A stretch of 64,000 nt of DNA from Alteromonas abrolhosensis (GCF_001953635.1 NZ_MEJH01000003.1:635197-699196); one strand, 5' to 3'; positions 53,513 to 62,204 are shown, counted from the stretch's first letter. The notes: generated by a model from the letters alone, not told the origin. Made by a program: numbers and translations.

Positions 53513-54106
53513 ATGACAAAATATTGTGCTTATCTCTTTTATGGACTTGCTGTAATAAGCAGTGCTGCGCTTGCTAAAGAGGCACCTTTAGTCTCGATTC
53601 CTAACCACGATATGTTTTTTAATACGATAAAGGCGCACTGCGGTAAAGCATTTCAGGGCAACGTTAGCAAAGACAATGTGGGTAATACGTTCGGTGATGC
53701 AAAGCTTGTTATGCACGTAAGAAAGTGCACAGACTCGGAAATTCAAATTCCTTTTCACGTGGGTGACGATGCATCCCGCACTTGGATTCTAACGAAAACC
53801 GGCGCAGGTCTTATGCTGAAGCACGATCATAGAAATGAAGATGGCAGCTTTCATTCTTCAACCATGTATGGCGGCCACACTGTAGATGAAGGGTTCCCCC
53901 AGGTGCAGTCGTTTCCTGCAGATGCATACTCAAAAGCGCTTTTTATAGAATCGGGGATTGCGGCATCAACAGATAACGTCTGGCAAATGATGATCTACCC
54001 TACCCGCTTTAGCTATCGACTAATTCGTCCTGCCCGTGAAGTACAGGTAGATTTTGATCTCGAAAACCCCATAGCAACGCCAACCGCCCCCTGGGGATAC
54101 GAATAA
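53513..54106 (+). CDS. Exported orphan protein inside the repeat island
   Basis: A 197-residue protein with a signal peptide (MTKYCAYLFYGLAVISSAALA). The mature part has three or four cysteines (KAHCGKAF, VRKCTDSE) and reads as a compact beta-rich domain (EIQIPFHVGDDASRTWILTKTGAGLMLKHDHRNEDGSFHSSTMYGGH). I know no family for it. Its TAA stop is at once followed by a forward copy of the island motif (54107), and MITE-like units precede it, so it may be a passenger gene. No strong ribosome site is seen. Confidence 0.6.
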   Translation: MTKYCAYLFYGLAVISSAALAKEAPLVSIPNHDMFFNTIKAHCGKAFQGNVSKDNVGNTFGDAKLVMHVRKCTDSEIQIPFHVGDDASRTWILTKTGAGLMLKHDHRNEDGSFHSSTMYGGHTVDEGFPQVQSFPADAYSKALFIESGIAASTDNVWQMMIYPTRFSYRLIRPAREVQVDFDLENPIATPTAPWGYE

Positions 54107-55008
54107 TGGGGTCAGAGTACATTTTCTAATTTAGGACAGCCAGCTAAGCCATTCATTTCATTCTTCCAGCTTGCCCGTTAGACCAGTTTTGACAGGTACA
54201 GGGTTGTAGCCTTTGCTCAACTCGCTCATTTTAATAGAGAGAATATCGAAAGGGATTTGATTAAAGTATGGCAAGGAAACCCCGTTTAGCTCCCGCTGGC
54301 TATCCTCAACATGTTATCCAAAGAGGCAATAACCGCTCAATTTGCTTTAAGTGTGAAAACGACTACATCGCTTACATCAGCTGGCTTAAAAAGTTCTCTG
54401 TAAAATATAATGTAGGCATACATGCTTGGGTATTAATGACCAATCATGTTCATTTACTTTGCACTCCTAAGCTTGATAACCTTGGCGTAAGCAAAATGAT
54501 GCAAGCGCTTGGCCGCATGTATGTGAGGTACTTTAACCACAAATATGAGCGCTCTGGAACGTTGTGGGAAGGAAGGTTTCATTCCAGTCTTGTCTCTAAC
54601 GACGAATATCTTCTCACGGTTTATAGATATATCGAGCTGAACCCTGTAAGAGCGAACATGGTCGAAAAGCCGGTTGAATATAAATGGTCAAGCTACAGAA
54701 TAAATGCGTTAGGCACACCTTCGTCACTGCACAGTCCTCATCCTGTATACCTAAATTTAGGAGCTTCAGGCAACCAGCGTCTTGCCGCTTACCGCGCTCT
54801 GTTTGATGATGAACTCCCTCAAACTGACATTGATAAAATTCAAAGCGGTACTCGAAGAGGACTAGTACTAGGAAGCGATACATTTAAACAGCAAATTGAA
54901 AGCCTAACTGGGCACCGCTTAAAACATGAAGCGTTGGGTAGGCCACCGCAAATCAGTGAGCAGTTAACCGCTGATTGCTCGGAAATAGCTTAATGTACTC
55001 TGACCCCT
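54107..55008. mobile_element. RAYT-type element with 13-14-bp inverted ends
   Basis: The left end TGGGGTCAGAGTAC (54107-54120) and right end GTACTCTGACCCC (54995-55007) enclose the transposase gene. The right end begins 1 base after the transposase stop. The same ends bound the two 125-bp units, so these look like non-autonomous relatives moved by this transposase. Confidence 0.75.
54268..54993 (+). CDS. REP-associated tyrosine transposase (RAYT, Y1 family)
   Basis: A 241-residue Y1 transposase of the IS200/IS605-related RAYT group. MARKPRLAPAGYPQHVIQRGNNRSICF is the usual N terminus; the HuH metal site is MTNHVHLL (HVH 60-62); the tyrosines are Y119/Y121 in LLTVYRYIELNPVRA; and GTLWEGRFHSS is also conserved. 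The C-terminal domain RRGLVLGSDTFKQQIESLTGHRLKHEALGRP is found in many marine members. RAYTs are usually single, domesticated genes that move small palindromic repeats; here the flanking motifs fit that. The gene looks intact. Confidence 0.9.
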   Translation: MARKPRLAPAGYPQHVIQRGNNRSICFKCENDYIAYISWLKKFSVKYNVGIHAWVLMTNHVHLLCTPKLDNLGVSKMMQALGRMYVRYFNHKYERSGTLWEGRFHSSLVSNDEYLLTVYRYIELNPVRANMVEKPVEYKWSSYRINALGTPSSLHSPHPVYLNLGASGNQRLAAYRALFDDELPQTDIDKIQSGTRRGLVLGSDTFKQQIESLTGHRLKHEALGRPPQISEQLTADCSEIA

Positions 55009-55058
55009 TTATTTTTACGCGCGTCGCTTTGGGCCGACTAGCTCAAACCTGCGAACAC

Positions 55059-55103
55059 TTAACCACAAACTGTTTGGAAATAAATTAATGTACTCTGACC
55101 CCA
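55059..55103. repeat. Duplicated transposase 3' end with motif copy
   Basis: Bases 55059-55090 match the last 32 bases around the transposase stop (54964-54995) at 24 of 32 positions, and run on into a reverse motif copy GTACTCTGACCCCA (55090-55103). This is a second, diverged copy of the element's right end. Confidence 0.75.
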
Positions 55104-55132
55104 TTTTTTATAGCGCGATTTGGAAGTTTATT

Positions 55133-55149
55133 AATGTACTCTGACCCCA
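55133..55149. repeat. Last motif copy, forming the recQ-like start
   Basis: AATGTACTCTGACCCCA. GTACTCTGACCCCA (55136-55149) is the third right-end copy. Its ATG (55134) is the start codon of the RecQ-type helicase, and the first five codons (M-Y-S-D-P) are repeat sequence. Confidence 0.85.
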
Positions 55150-57125
55150 ATATTTTGCAGCGTTTGTTTGGTTTTTCGGCGTTTCGTGAGGGCCAGAAAG
55201 AGGTCGTAGAATCGCTGCTTGGTGGACATTCAACATTAGCGATTTTTCCTACTGGTTCAGGCAAATCACTGTGCTATCAGTTTGTTGCTACACAGTTACC
55301 GCATTTGACCTTGGTTGTGTCGCCGCTATTGGCGCTGATGAAAGATCAGCTGTATTTTTTACATAGCAAAGGCATTGCAGCGGCCAGTATCGACTCCACG
55401 CTAACGCCCGAGCAAAACAAGCAAGTGATGAGCGACGTACGCTCGGGCCAGTGTAAAATTCTGATGGTATCGGTAGAACGCTTTAAGAACGAACGCTTTA
55501 GACAGTTCATTGAATCTGTTCAGGTAAGTATGTTGGTAGTTGACGAAGCACACTGTATCTCTGAGTGGGGCCACAACTTCCGCCCAGACTATTTAAAGCT
55601 TCCGGCGTATCAAAAAGAGCTAAATATTCCTTTGGTGCTGCTTCTCACTGCTACTGCCACTAAACAAGTAAAAGAAGATATGTCGGCTCGCTTTGATATT
55701 GCGCCAGCCAACATTATTCAAACAGGGTTTTATCGCCCTAATTTAAATCTACGTGTTCGCCCCGTACTTGAACCAAACAAAAACCAAGCCCTACTCGAAG
55801 AGATTCGCAAGCAACAAGGAGCAGGCATTGTTTACGTTACGCTTCAAAGTAGTGCTGAGGAAGTAGCGCACTACCTACAACAACATGGGTTTGCTGCAAA
55901 GGCCTATCACGCTGGCCTCGACAATGAAGTAAGACAAAGTATCCAACAAGATTTTATGAGCAATAAGCTTCAAGTTGTTGTGGCTACTATCGCCTTTGGG
56001 ATGGGCATTGATAAGTCGGATATTCGCTTTATCATTCACTATGATTTGCCGAAGTCTATTGAAAACTACAGCCAAGAAATTGGCCGGGGTGGACGAGACG
56101 GTAAAGCGGCAAACTGCACGGTATTAGCAAACCTTGATGGGTTAGTCACCATAGAAAACTTCGTTTATGGCGACACACCAGATAAAAGCGCCATACAACG
56201 CGTAATTGACGATATTAAGTCACAAGCCCCTGCTCATATAAATTCAGCAGCGCAAAGTAGTTCAACGGCTAATGGCGAAAACGGTATTTACCAGTGGGAG
56301 ACGCAAATAAATAGCTTATCGAGTGCTAGCAATATCCGACAGCTTCCACTTAAAACCCTACTCGTGCAGCTAGAGCTCGCCGACGTTATACGCCCGTTAT
56401 ATGCCTATTTTGCTGAATACAAATTTCGCTTTATTTCAGAGAAAGCCACCATACTCGGCCTTTTCTCAGAAGAACGTGCTCGCTTTTTGGATGCCGTATT
56501 CACACACTCAAACATGAAAAAGATGTGGGGCATTGTTGATTTCGACAGTATTTACCAGCATTACGGCGCAGAGCGCGCAAGAGTAGTAGCAGCGTTAGAG
56601 TATTTACATGAACACAATCATATTGAGCTTGCCTCGCGCTTGATTACTGACGTATACCGCGTTGACTACGAGAAACTGCAAGCTGCCGATTTGGCAGAAA
56701 AGTTGGCTCGCTATTTCGCTGAAAACGAGCGAAAAGAAGTTGAGCGCATTGCCGCGCTGGTAAGCTTCTTCGAACTTAATACCTGTTTAAGCTACAACCT
56801 ATCAGCGTATTTTGATGATACTCAAGTGCCAAAGGAATGTGGGCACTGTAGCGTTTGTGAAGGAAACGTGGCTAAGCTTAGCTATTCAACTCCAATTCCT
56901 AAACCAAATTTTGATCAAGTATCTCAAGCCATGACGGCTCTCAAAACCCATTTAAACGGTAAATTTGAAGGCCCTATTACTGCGTCTATTTATTGCCGCT
57001 TTCTAACCGGTATGACTATGCCGTTGTTCACTCGCTTAAAAATAAGGCAGGTCAAAGGGTTTGGTATATGCGAAAACTGCCGATATGCTGATGTGAAGGC
57101 TGCCGTAGACACGATAAATCAGTGA
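55134..57125 (+). CDS. RecQ-family ATP-dependent DNA helicase
   Basis: A 663-residue 3'-5' superfamily 2 helicase. Motif 0 is FGFSAFREGQ, Walker A is PTGSGKS (39-45), motif II DEAHCISEWGHNFRPDY (137 on), motif III LTATAT, motif V/VI AFGMGIDKSDIRFIIHYDLPKSIENYSQEIGRGGRDG. The zinc-binding region ends in CGHCSVCEG, with an earlier Cys in NTCLSYNLS. The C-terminal 80 residues have no evident HRDC domain. Length and the lack of HRDC suggest an accessory RecQ-like helicase rather than E. coli-type RecQ. The start codon lies in a transposon repeat, with GGAAG 7 bases upstream. Confidence 0.9.
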   Translation: MYSDPNILQRLFGFSAFREGQKEVVESLLGGHSTLAIFPTGSGKSLCYQFVATQLPHLTLVVSPLLALMKDQLYFLHSKGIAAASIDSTLTPEQNKQVMSDVRSGQCKILMVSVERFKNERFRQFIESVQVSMLVVDEAHCISEWGHNFRPDYLKLPAYQKELNIPLVLLLTATATKQVKEDMSARFDIAPANIIQTGFYRPNLNLRVRPVLEPNKNQALLEEIRKQQGAGIVYVTLQSSAEEVAHYLQQHGFAAKAYHAGLDNEVRQSIQQDFMSNKLQVVVATIAFGMGIDKSDIRFIIHYDLPKSIENYSQEIGRGGRDGKAANCTVLANLDGLVTIENFVYGDTPDKSAIQRVIDDIKSQAPAHINSAAQSSSTANGENGIYQWETQINSLSSASNIRQLPLKTLLVQLELADVIRPLYAYFAEYKFRFISEKATILGLFSEERARFLDAVFTHSNMKKMWGIVDFDSIYQHYGAERARVVAALEYLHEHNHIELASRLITDVYRVDYEKLQAADLAEKLARYFAENERKEVERIAALVSFFELNTCLSYNLSAYFDDTQVPKECGHCSVCEGNVAKLSYSTPIPKPNFDQVSQAMTALKTHLNGKFEGPITASIYCRFLTGMTMPLFTRLKIRQVKGFGICENCRYADVKAAVDTINQ

Positions 57126-57195
57126 ACGTAGCAAATACGTTAAATCTAATTTATAGTGTTGAATGAATCACAATTAGCAAGTGGTAAAGGAAAAG
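57126..57195 (+). promoter_or_regulatory. Leader of the borosin-type genes
   Basis: The 70-base gap between recQ-like and methyltransferase genes. It holds a short dyad ACGTA-GCAAA-TACGT (57126-57140), TATAGT (57152-57157, a possible -10 box without a good -35), and AAAGGA (57186-57191), a ribosome site that selects ATG 57196 over GTG 57181. Confidence 0.5.
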
Positions 57196-58041
57196 ATGAC
57201 GCTAATTCAGGGACAAGAACAAACGCCTAAAGGATCGCTAGTAGTAGTTGGCACCGGTATTAGCGTTGCGGGTCAAATGACAATCGCGACCAAAAGCCAC
57301 ATCGAAAATGCAGACATTGTGTACATGGGGATTATGAATAAAATTGGCGAGCACGTGGTCACCAATATTAACCCCAACAGCGTGTCGTTAGACGACCTTT
57401 ATCAAGAAGGTAAATCTCGCGCTGTCACCTATTCGCAAATGGCCGACCGCATCGTTCAGTCTGTTGTGGAAGGCAAAAAGGTATGCGTGGCTTTTTATGG
57501 CCATCCGGGTGTATTTGTTACTCCCTCCCACGAAGCTATTCGACGAGTACAAGCGCTCGGCCTAGATGCAAAAATGCTGCCTGGAGTATCTGCAGAAGAC
57601 TGCTTAATTGCTGATTTAGGTATAGATCCTTCTCGCTTTGGTTGTCAGTCTTATGAGGCCACCCAGTTTTTATTCCGCGATTACCGCATTGACCCCCATA
57701 TGACACAAATCATCTGGCAAATTGGTTTAGCTGGAGAAGCCACGCTAAGCGTATTGGATGCCAACCACAGTGAATCTGGGCTTGCAATGCTGACTGACAT
57801 TCTGAGCGAGCACTACCCTGATGATCACGAGCTGATTATTTACGAGGCCGCTACCCTGCCCCTGTGCGAACCAAAAATACAAAAAGTGTTGCTTCGCGAA
57901 TTACCATTCGCCAAACCAACATTAATTTCGACCCTAGTTGTACCCTCACTTGGCATGCCAGCATACCGTCAGGATCGTTTGGCAAAGCTAGGTTTAACTG
58001 AGCAGCTAGTCATTAACTTTAGATCTCCGAAAGTAAACTAA
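57196..58041 (+). CDS. Borosin-type peptide alpha-N-methyltransferase (SonM-like)
   Basis: A 281-residue enzyme of the tetrapyrrole-methylase fold. It should use S-adenosylmethionine to methylate backbone amides of the small peptide encoded next. Seen are GSLVVVGTGISVAGQ (13-27), IENADIVYMGI, the pattern Y69-x5-R75-x3-Y79 (DLYQEGKSRAVTY), which fits the catalytic Tyr/Arg/Tyr cluster of the OphMA/SonM enzymes, the SAM loop FYGHPGVFV (100-108), MLPGVSAEDCLIADLGIDPS and EATQFLFRDY. The family member SonM from Shewanella has this same set. Cobalamin or sirohaem methylases share the fold, but no such genes are near and they lack the YGHPG/Y-R-Y set. The precursor gene starts 14 bases on. Confidence 0.85.
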   Translation: MTLIQGQEQTPKGSLVVVGTGISVAGQMTIATKSHIENADIVYMGIMNKIGEHVVTNINPNSVSLDDLYQEGKSRAVTYSQMADRIVQSVVEGKKVCVAFYGHPGVFVTPSHEAIRRVQALGLDAKMLPGVSAEDCLIADLGIDPSRFGCQSYEATQFLFRDYRIDPHMTQIIWQIGLAGEATLSVLDANHSESGLAMLTDILSEHYPDDHELIIYEAATLPLCEPKIQKVLLRELPFAKPTLISTLVVPSLGMPAYRQDRLAKLGLTEQLVINFRSPKVN

Positions 58042-58055
58042 AAGGAAAAAACGAC

Positions 58056-58262
58056 ATGGCAAAGAAAACAATTGTAGATTTCTTGGTTGAGTTAGACAGT
58101 AACAGCAAACTGATGGAAGCGTATAAGCAAGACCCTGTAGGCACCGCGGAGACGTACGGTTTGTCTGGCGAAGATCTGCAACTTATTAAAGACCAAGACT
58201 GGGACGAAGTAGCCAAACGTTTTGACGATACTAGCAAAGCTACCCGTGTAATTAGCTACTAG
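58056..58262 (+). CDS. Split borosin precursor peptide (SonA-like)
   Basis: A 68-residue peptide. Residues 1-56 form a helical, acidic leader (TIVDFLVELDSNSKLMEAYK, then DPVGTAETYGLSGEDLQLI), which fits the borosin-binding domain of SonA: F-x-x-x-L-x-x-D-x3-L-M-x2-Y-K-x2-P-x6-G-L. Residues 57-68 (DDTSKATRVISY) are the probable core; V65-I66-S67 align with V-I-S near the SonA C terminus, where methylation occurs, so V65 and I66 are the best candidates. An AAAGGA site lies 9 bases before the ATG. The peptide ends three residues after the V-I pair, with no follower tail. No maturation protease or exporter gene is adjacent. Confidence 0.83.
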   Translation: MAKKTIVDFLVELDSNSKLMEAYKQDPVGTAETYGLSGEDLQLIKDQDWDEVAKRFDDTSKATRVISY

Positions 58263-58269
58263 TTTCTAT

Positions 58270-58282
58270 CTTGCTTAGCAAG
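58270..58282 (+). terminator. Short hairpin between precursor and kinase genes
   Basis: CTTGC-TTA-GCAAG, 5-bp stem, just after the precursor stop. Too weak and T-poor to end transcription fully; it could stabilise the precursor mRNA end or set the ratio of peptide to kinase. Confidence 0.4.
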
Positions 58283-58294
58283 CTGAAGTAGAAA

Positions 58295-61200
58295 GTGAAG
58301 CGCCATTTTAAATGCATTTTGGCTATCGTTTGTTTTACGATGGCGCTTCCTGCTTTTGCGTTTTTAAAAGCGCCGCTCAACACATCTTCATCGGTAACAA
58401 CCCTAGATGAATTAAAGCAACGAATTCAAAATAACGATGAATCTGTAGAAACCACATTTAACGAACTGGGCATCTTCTTTGACACCCATCCCAATGCGTT
58501 CCAACAGTCCCGTTTTTTCAATTTAAAATCTTACAAACACATTCTAGAACAAGACCTTGTAGCAGGTTACGAAACGCTGCTAGAAGCACGAAAACTCGCC
58601 AAGAAAGGCGGCAACACCATGGCGCTGGCAGAGTCTTTTCGTTTAGAAGGGCTTATTCTTGATTTGTCAGGTGAGCACGCTCTCGCGCTAGAAGCACTCA
58701 ATAAATCTCTTGCCGCTTTCATTGAAGTAAATAGCGACAACGCGCTACTTGTTTATAGTGCAATGGGCAACCTGTATATGTCGCTGCAAAACTATGAAAT
58801 GATGTTGCAGTTAGGTCGCAATTACCTTGCCGCAGCGCAACGATTGGGTGATAAAGAAAACAAAGCCATCGCATACTTTTTCCAAGGCTTTGCCCAAACA
58901 GAATTGGGCGACTATCAAGATGCCAAAATAAGCCTTCTGCTTGCCGAGGAGCTATTCAAGGAAGTTCACTACCCCTTCATTGGCATTGTTCACACTAAAA
59001 TGGCCGAGCTTTATATTGCCCAAGGCAATCTTACTGAAGCGCTCACCATGTTAAATCGCGCGGCCGAGTCAGACCGCAAAGTTGGTTTTAAGTACAACGA
59101 AGGGTCGAGGTTATTGCGGCTAGTGGACATCTACGTTCTGCGAGACCAGATTGACTTAGCAATTAGTGAGCTAGAAAGTGGCTTAAAAAAAGACGCGATT
59201 AAAAACGACAAAGCAGTAGTGCTTAGCTTGCTCGAAAAGCTCATTTCACTACTTGAGACAACTAACAACTTTGAAGCCGCGTTAGAGTACTCCAAGCTGT
59301 ACCACAAAACCTACGAAGAAAGCTTCAATGAGCAGCAGTCGCGATTGCTAGCCCTTAACCGGGTACGTCTTTCTATTTCCGAAAAAGAAGAAACCATCAA
59401 GCTTCTTGAGAAAGACAACCAGCTTAAAGAGCAGCGCAATCTTATTCAGAAAAAGCAAAATACCTTTCAGCTGTATTTTATCGGTTTTGTAATCCTGTCA
59501 TTAGGCTTAGTAGTGGGCTTGTGGCTAAGAACCCGCAACCAGCGAAAGGCGCTAGATACACTAACTCAAGACCTACAAAAAGCGACGAAAGCGAAGTCTG
59601 ATTTTCTTGCGCGTATGAGCCATGAAATTCGCACGCCGCTAAATGCAATTATCGGCCTCACCAAACTTTCGCAAAGGGCAGCAGAAGATAAAGAACAACA
59701 GACGAACCTTATTCAAATTGAAGGCGCGTCACAAACCCTTTTAAGCATTATTAATGACATACTCGACTTTTCGAAAATAGAAGCGGGCAAGCTTGATATA
59801 GAATCGACTCAGTTTAATTTAGATGCACTAGTTAACCAGACCATTAGGCTGCACTTAGGGCGCGCCGAAGAAAAGCATATTGAGCTTATCCAACACATTT
59901 CACGCGATGTGCCTTTGAACCTTATTGGCGACCCTTTGCGCATACAGCAAATTCTGAGTAACTTGGTCAGTAACGCCCTGAAGTTTACCGAAGATGGACT
60001 AATTTCGGTGAGCGTGAGGTGCACGCATAATGTAGAAGATATTCAGCTTGAATTCGAAGTTAAAGATACGGGAATTGGACTAAGCAGCACACAAAAAGCG
60101 CTGTTATTCCAACCATTTAATCAAGGTGATGAATCTATATCTCGTCGATATGGTGGTACAGGCCTTGGCTTGGCAATTTGTAAGCAGCTTGTCACATTAA
60201 TGGGCGGTGAGATATGGGTTGAAAGCCAACTTGGAAAAGGCGCCAGCTTTCACTTTACCGTAACTGTGAAGCAAGACGCCTCTCAACAAATTGTGTCACC
60301 TTCCAAGCAGCTTTCATCACTAAAAGTGCTTATAGCCGATGACATTGGTGTATCGCGCGACGCAATAACCGAAGCCCTTTCAGTTGCCAACATTAGAGCG
60401 GACGTGGCTACGGGAGGCAAAGAAGCAATTGCCAGAATGCGCGCAGCCGTGGGTAACAGTGCGCCTTATGATGTGCTTATTTTAGATTGGAATATGCCCG
60501 ACATTGATGGGTTAGAAGTGGCAGCCATCATGAAACAAGAGTTCTCAAGTAAACCGCCCAAAGTAATCATGCTATACGCATTCGAATCGCCTCGCATGCG
60601 AGAACAAGCCAACCAACTTGGCATTCGTACTTTCATTAAAAAGCCTTTCAGCACCAGTGAACTTGTAGACAAGCTGCAAGAGCTTTGCTTGAACGTAAAC
60701 ACAAAAACGTTACCTTCAGACGCGGCACCTGTACCAAAATTACGCGGTACTAAAATTCTTTTTGCAGAAGACAATACGCTAAATCAGAAAGTTACCCTGG
60801 GTCTGTTGAACGATACACATGCCACCATTGAAGTAGTAAGTAACGGTCTTGAAGCCATAAAAGTATTACGTGAAGATAACAGCTTTGACGTGGTATTAAT
60901 GGATATTCAAATGCCCGTAATGGACGGGTTAACTGCCGCTAAGAAAATTAGAGAAGAGCTAAAATTAACATTGCCAATCATTGCTATGACAGCTCACGCC
61001 ATGCAGCAGGACATTGATAAAAGCCTTAGCGCCGGTATGGATGGTCACATTAACAAGCCCGTCGACCCCAACCGCTTTTTTGATGTTTTGGTAGAAGTAC
61101 TGAATAAAAAGAAGTCGTCAGCGACCACTGAAATTGCTAACGAAGTAAAATTAGAGAAATCCTCATTAACTTCCCTAGACAAACCCAAAGCACTACAAGC

Positions 61201-61507
61201 GGTAATGGGTGATGAAGCCCTCTATAATGACTTACTAAACGATTTTCTGGCGCTAGAAGATGAGCTTAACGCGCTTAAACAAGCCATTGGTACTCGAGAC
61301 TTCCCTTCTATTGCACGAAATGCACACATCTTCACAACAGCTCTTAGATACATCGGCGCTTTTACGCTTGCTGAACTGACAAGCTCAATAGAGATAGCCA
61401 TAAAGAATAACGAGCACAAAACAGCAGATAACTTCGGTAACCAATTAGAAACGCTACACAACGCTTTATTGGAATTAAGAGAAAAAGTTAAGAAACTGGT
61501 AAGTTAA
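58295..61507 (+). CDS. TPR hybrid sensor histidine kinase (HK-REC-REC-Hpt)
   Basis: A 1070-residue multi-domain kinase. A signal/anchor (1-24) precedes TPR-like helical repeats in the periplasm (about 35-345), a coiled coil (350-390) and one membrane helix (392-412). Then come HisKA with [10 protein letters not shown] (H443), an ATPase (N-box 551-563, [15 protein letters not shown]), receiver 1 (D731 in [12 protein letters not shown]), receiver 2 (D870 in [12 protein letters not shown]) and an Hpt-like C-terminal domain (H1011 in [16 protein letters not shown]), although the usual K-G after His is missing. The start is GTG, 32 bases after the precursor stop, so it is probably cotranscribed. 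A partner regulator is not in the window. Confidence 0.88.
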   Translation: MKRHFKCILAIVCFTMALPAFAFLKAPLNTSSSVTTLDELKQRIQNNDESVETTFNELGIFFDTHPNAFQQSRFFNLKSYKHILEQDLVAGYETLLEARKLAKKGGNTMALAESFRLEGLILDLSGEHALALEALNKSLAAFIEVNSDNALLVYSAMGNLYMSLQNYEMMLQLGRNYLAAAQRLGDKENKAIAYFFQGFAQTELGDYQDAKISLLLAEELFKEVHYPFIGIVHTKMAELYIAQGNLTEALTMLNRAAESDRKVGFKYNEGSRLLRLVDIYVLRDQIDLAISELESGLKKDAIKNDKAVVLSLLEKLISLLETTNNFEAALEYSKLYHKTYEESFNEQQSRLLALNRVRLSISEKEETIKLLEKDNQLKEQRNLIQKKQNTFQLYFIGFVILSLGLVVGLWLRTRNQRKALDTLTQDLQKATKAKSDFLARMSHEIRTPLNAIIGLTKLSQRAAEDKEQQTNLIQIEGASQTLLSIINDILDFSKIEAGKLDIESTQFNLDALVNQTIRLHLGRAEEKHIELIQHISRDVPLNLIGDPLRIQQILSNLVSNALKFTEDGLISVSVRCTHNVEDIQLEFEVKDTGIGLSSTQKALLFQPFNQGDESISRRYGGTGLGLAICKQLVTLMGGEIWVESQLGKGASFHFTVTVKQDASQQIVSPSKQLSSLKVLIADDIGVSRDAITEALSVANIRADVATGGKEAIARMRAAVGNSAPYDVLILDWNMPDIDGLEVAAIMKQEFSSKPPKVIMLYAFESPRMREQANQLGIRTFIKKPFSTSELVDKLQELCLNVNTKTLPSDAAPVPKLRGTKILFAEDNTLNQKVTLGLLNDTHATIEVVSNGLEAIKVLREDNSFDVVLMDIQMPVMDGLTAAKKIREELKLTLPIIAMTAHAMQQDIDKSLSAGMDGHINKPVDPNRFFDVLVEVLNKKKSSATTEIANEVKLEKSSLTSLDKPKALQAVMGDEALYNDLLNDFLALEDELNALKQAIGTRDFPSIARNAHIFTTALRYIGAFTLAELTSSIEIAIKNNEHKTADNFGNQLETLHNALLELREKVKKLVS

Positions 61508-61691
61508 AGAAAAAACGGAAAGAACGCTCCAGTTACTCTCGCGCTATGAATGTTAGTTATACTTGTTCAGCTGTGGTGAAAGCTTTGGTGAAAAAATGAC
61601 CTTAAACATTCCTTGTTCTTATAATAACTACGTCTATTCAAAGTCTGCCATATCCTCCCTAAAAATCAAACTCTGGCATTGACAGTAAACA

Positions 61692-61718
61692 TAAAAAAGC
61701 CCGCACAAAATGCAGGCT
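61692..61718 (-). terminator. Intrinsic terminator of the DUF3010 gene
   Basis: On the minus strand AGCCTGCA/TGCGGGCT (61718-61711 and 61705-61698), one mismatch, 5-base loop, followed by TTTTTTAT. It lies 37 bases after the DUF3010 stop. Confidence 0.78.
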
Positions 61719-61754
61719 CAAAGTCAAAAAGGTTGAGCTAACCGCTACCGGTTA

Positions 61755-62204
61755 TTACTCGTCTGTCTCTTGCGACGCATACTCATTTTTCATAAGCCAC
61801 GCGTATGCCGTTGTAAAAGCGGTTTCTTGAAACTGCTTTAAACCAGTGTCAGAAAAAGGCACAGCAAGCGGGTTTCTGCGCAGCGATTCTTTGATATCTG
61901 TTGGGCTAAATATTACAACTTTAAGCCCTTCAATCAGTTCAATAGCAGCTTCTAGCTTGAAGCCAATTGCACTACCCGCAAACTTACCTTTGCTTTGACG
62001 CTGACGAATTATTACAGCATCAATTTTGTAGTCTTCTACAAGTTTAGCGAAAGTGCTTTGAAAGCTTTTTAGCCCCTTTGCACTGGTATCAGCAAGCGTT
62101 AAACGGCGCGTACGGCAATCTGGCAAATGAAACAAACCGTCAGCCAGCGACACTAAACTAACAATTGCTTCATTACCTTTTAAATCTACACCACAGACTT
62201 TCAT
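61755..62204 (-). CDS. DUF3010-family protein
   Basis: A 149-residue soluble protein. It begins MKVCGVDLKGNEAIVSLVSL, with LPDCRTRRLTLADTSAKGLKSFQSTFAKLVEDYKIDAVIIRQRQSKGKFAGSAIGFKLEAAIEL, and ends FQETAFTTAYAWLMKNEY. This is DUF3010, a RuvC/ribonuclease-H-like domain by fold, found in Vibrio, Shewanella and Alteromonas with no known function. The early Asp in GVDLKG is in the position of the first acidic residue of that fold. A TAGGAAT site precedes the ATG. Confidence 0.85.
   Translation of the reverse strand: MKVCGVDLKGNEAIVSLVSLADGLFHLPDCRTRRLTLADTSAKGLKSFQSTFAKLVEDYKIDAVIIRQRQSKGKFAGSAIGFKLEAAIELIEGLKVVIFSPTDIKESLRRNPLAVPFSDTGLKQFQETAFTTAYAWLMKNEYASQETDE

Noticed and set aside
53136..53577. 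Overlapping open frames reading through the MITE-like units
   Set aside because: They merely translate the repeat motif (both contain N-G-V-R-V-H-F) and have no start signals.
53137..55149. CRISPR array
   Set aside because: Motif copies occur in both orientations with unequal spacing and no spacer/repeat rhythm; no cas genes.
57196..58041. Cobalamin or sirohaem methyltransferase
   Set aside because: The fold is shared, but there are no tetrapyrrole genes nearby, and the Y-R-Y pattern plus adjacent precursor fits borosin enzymes better.
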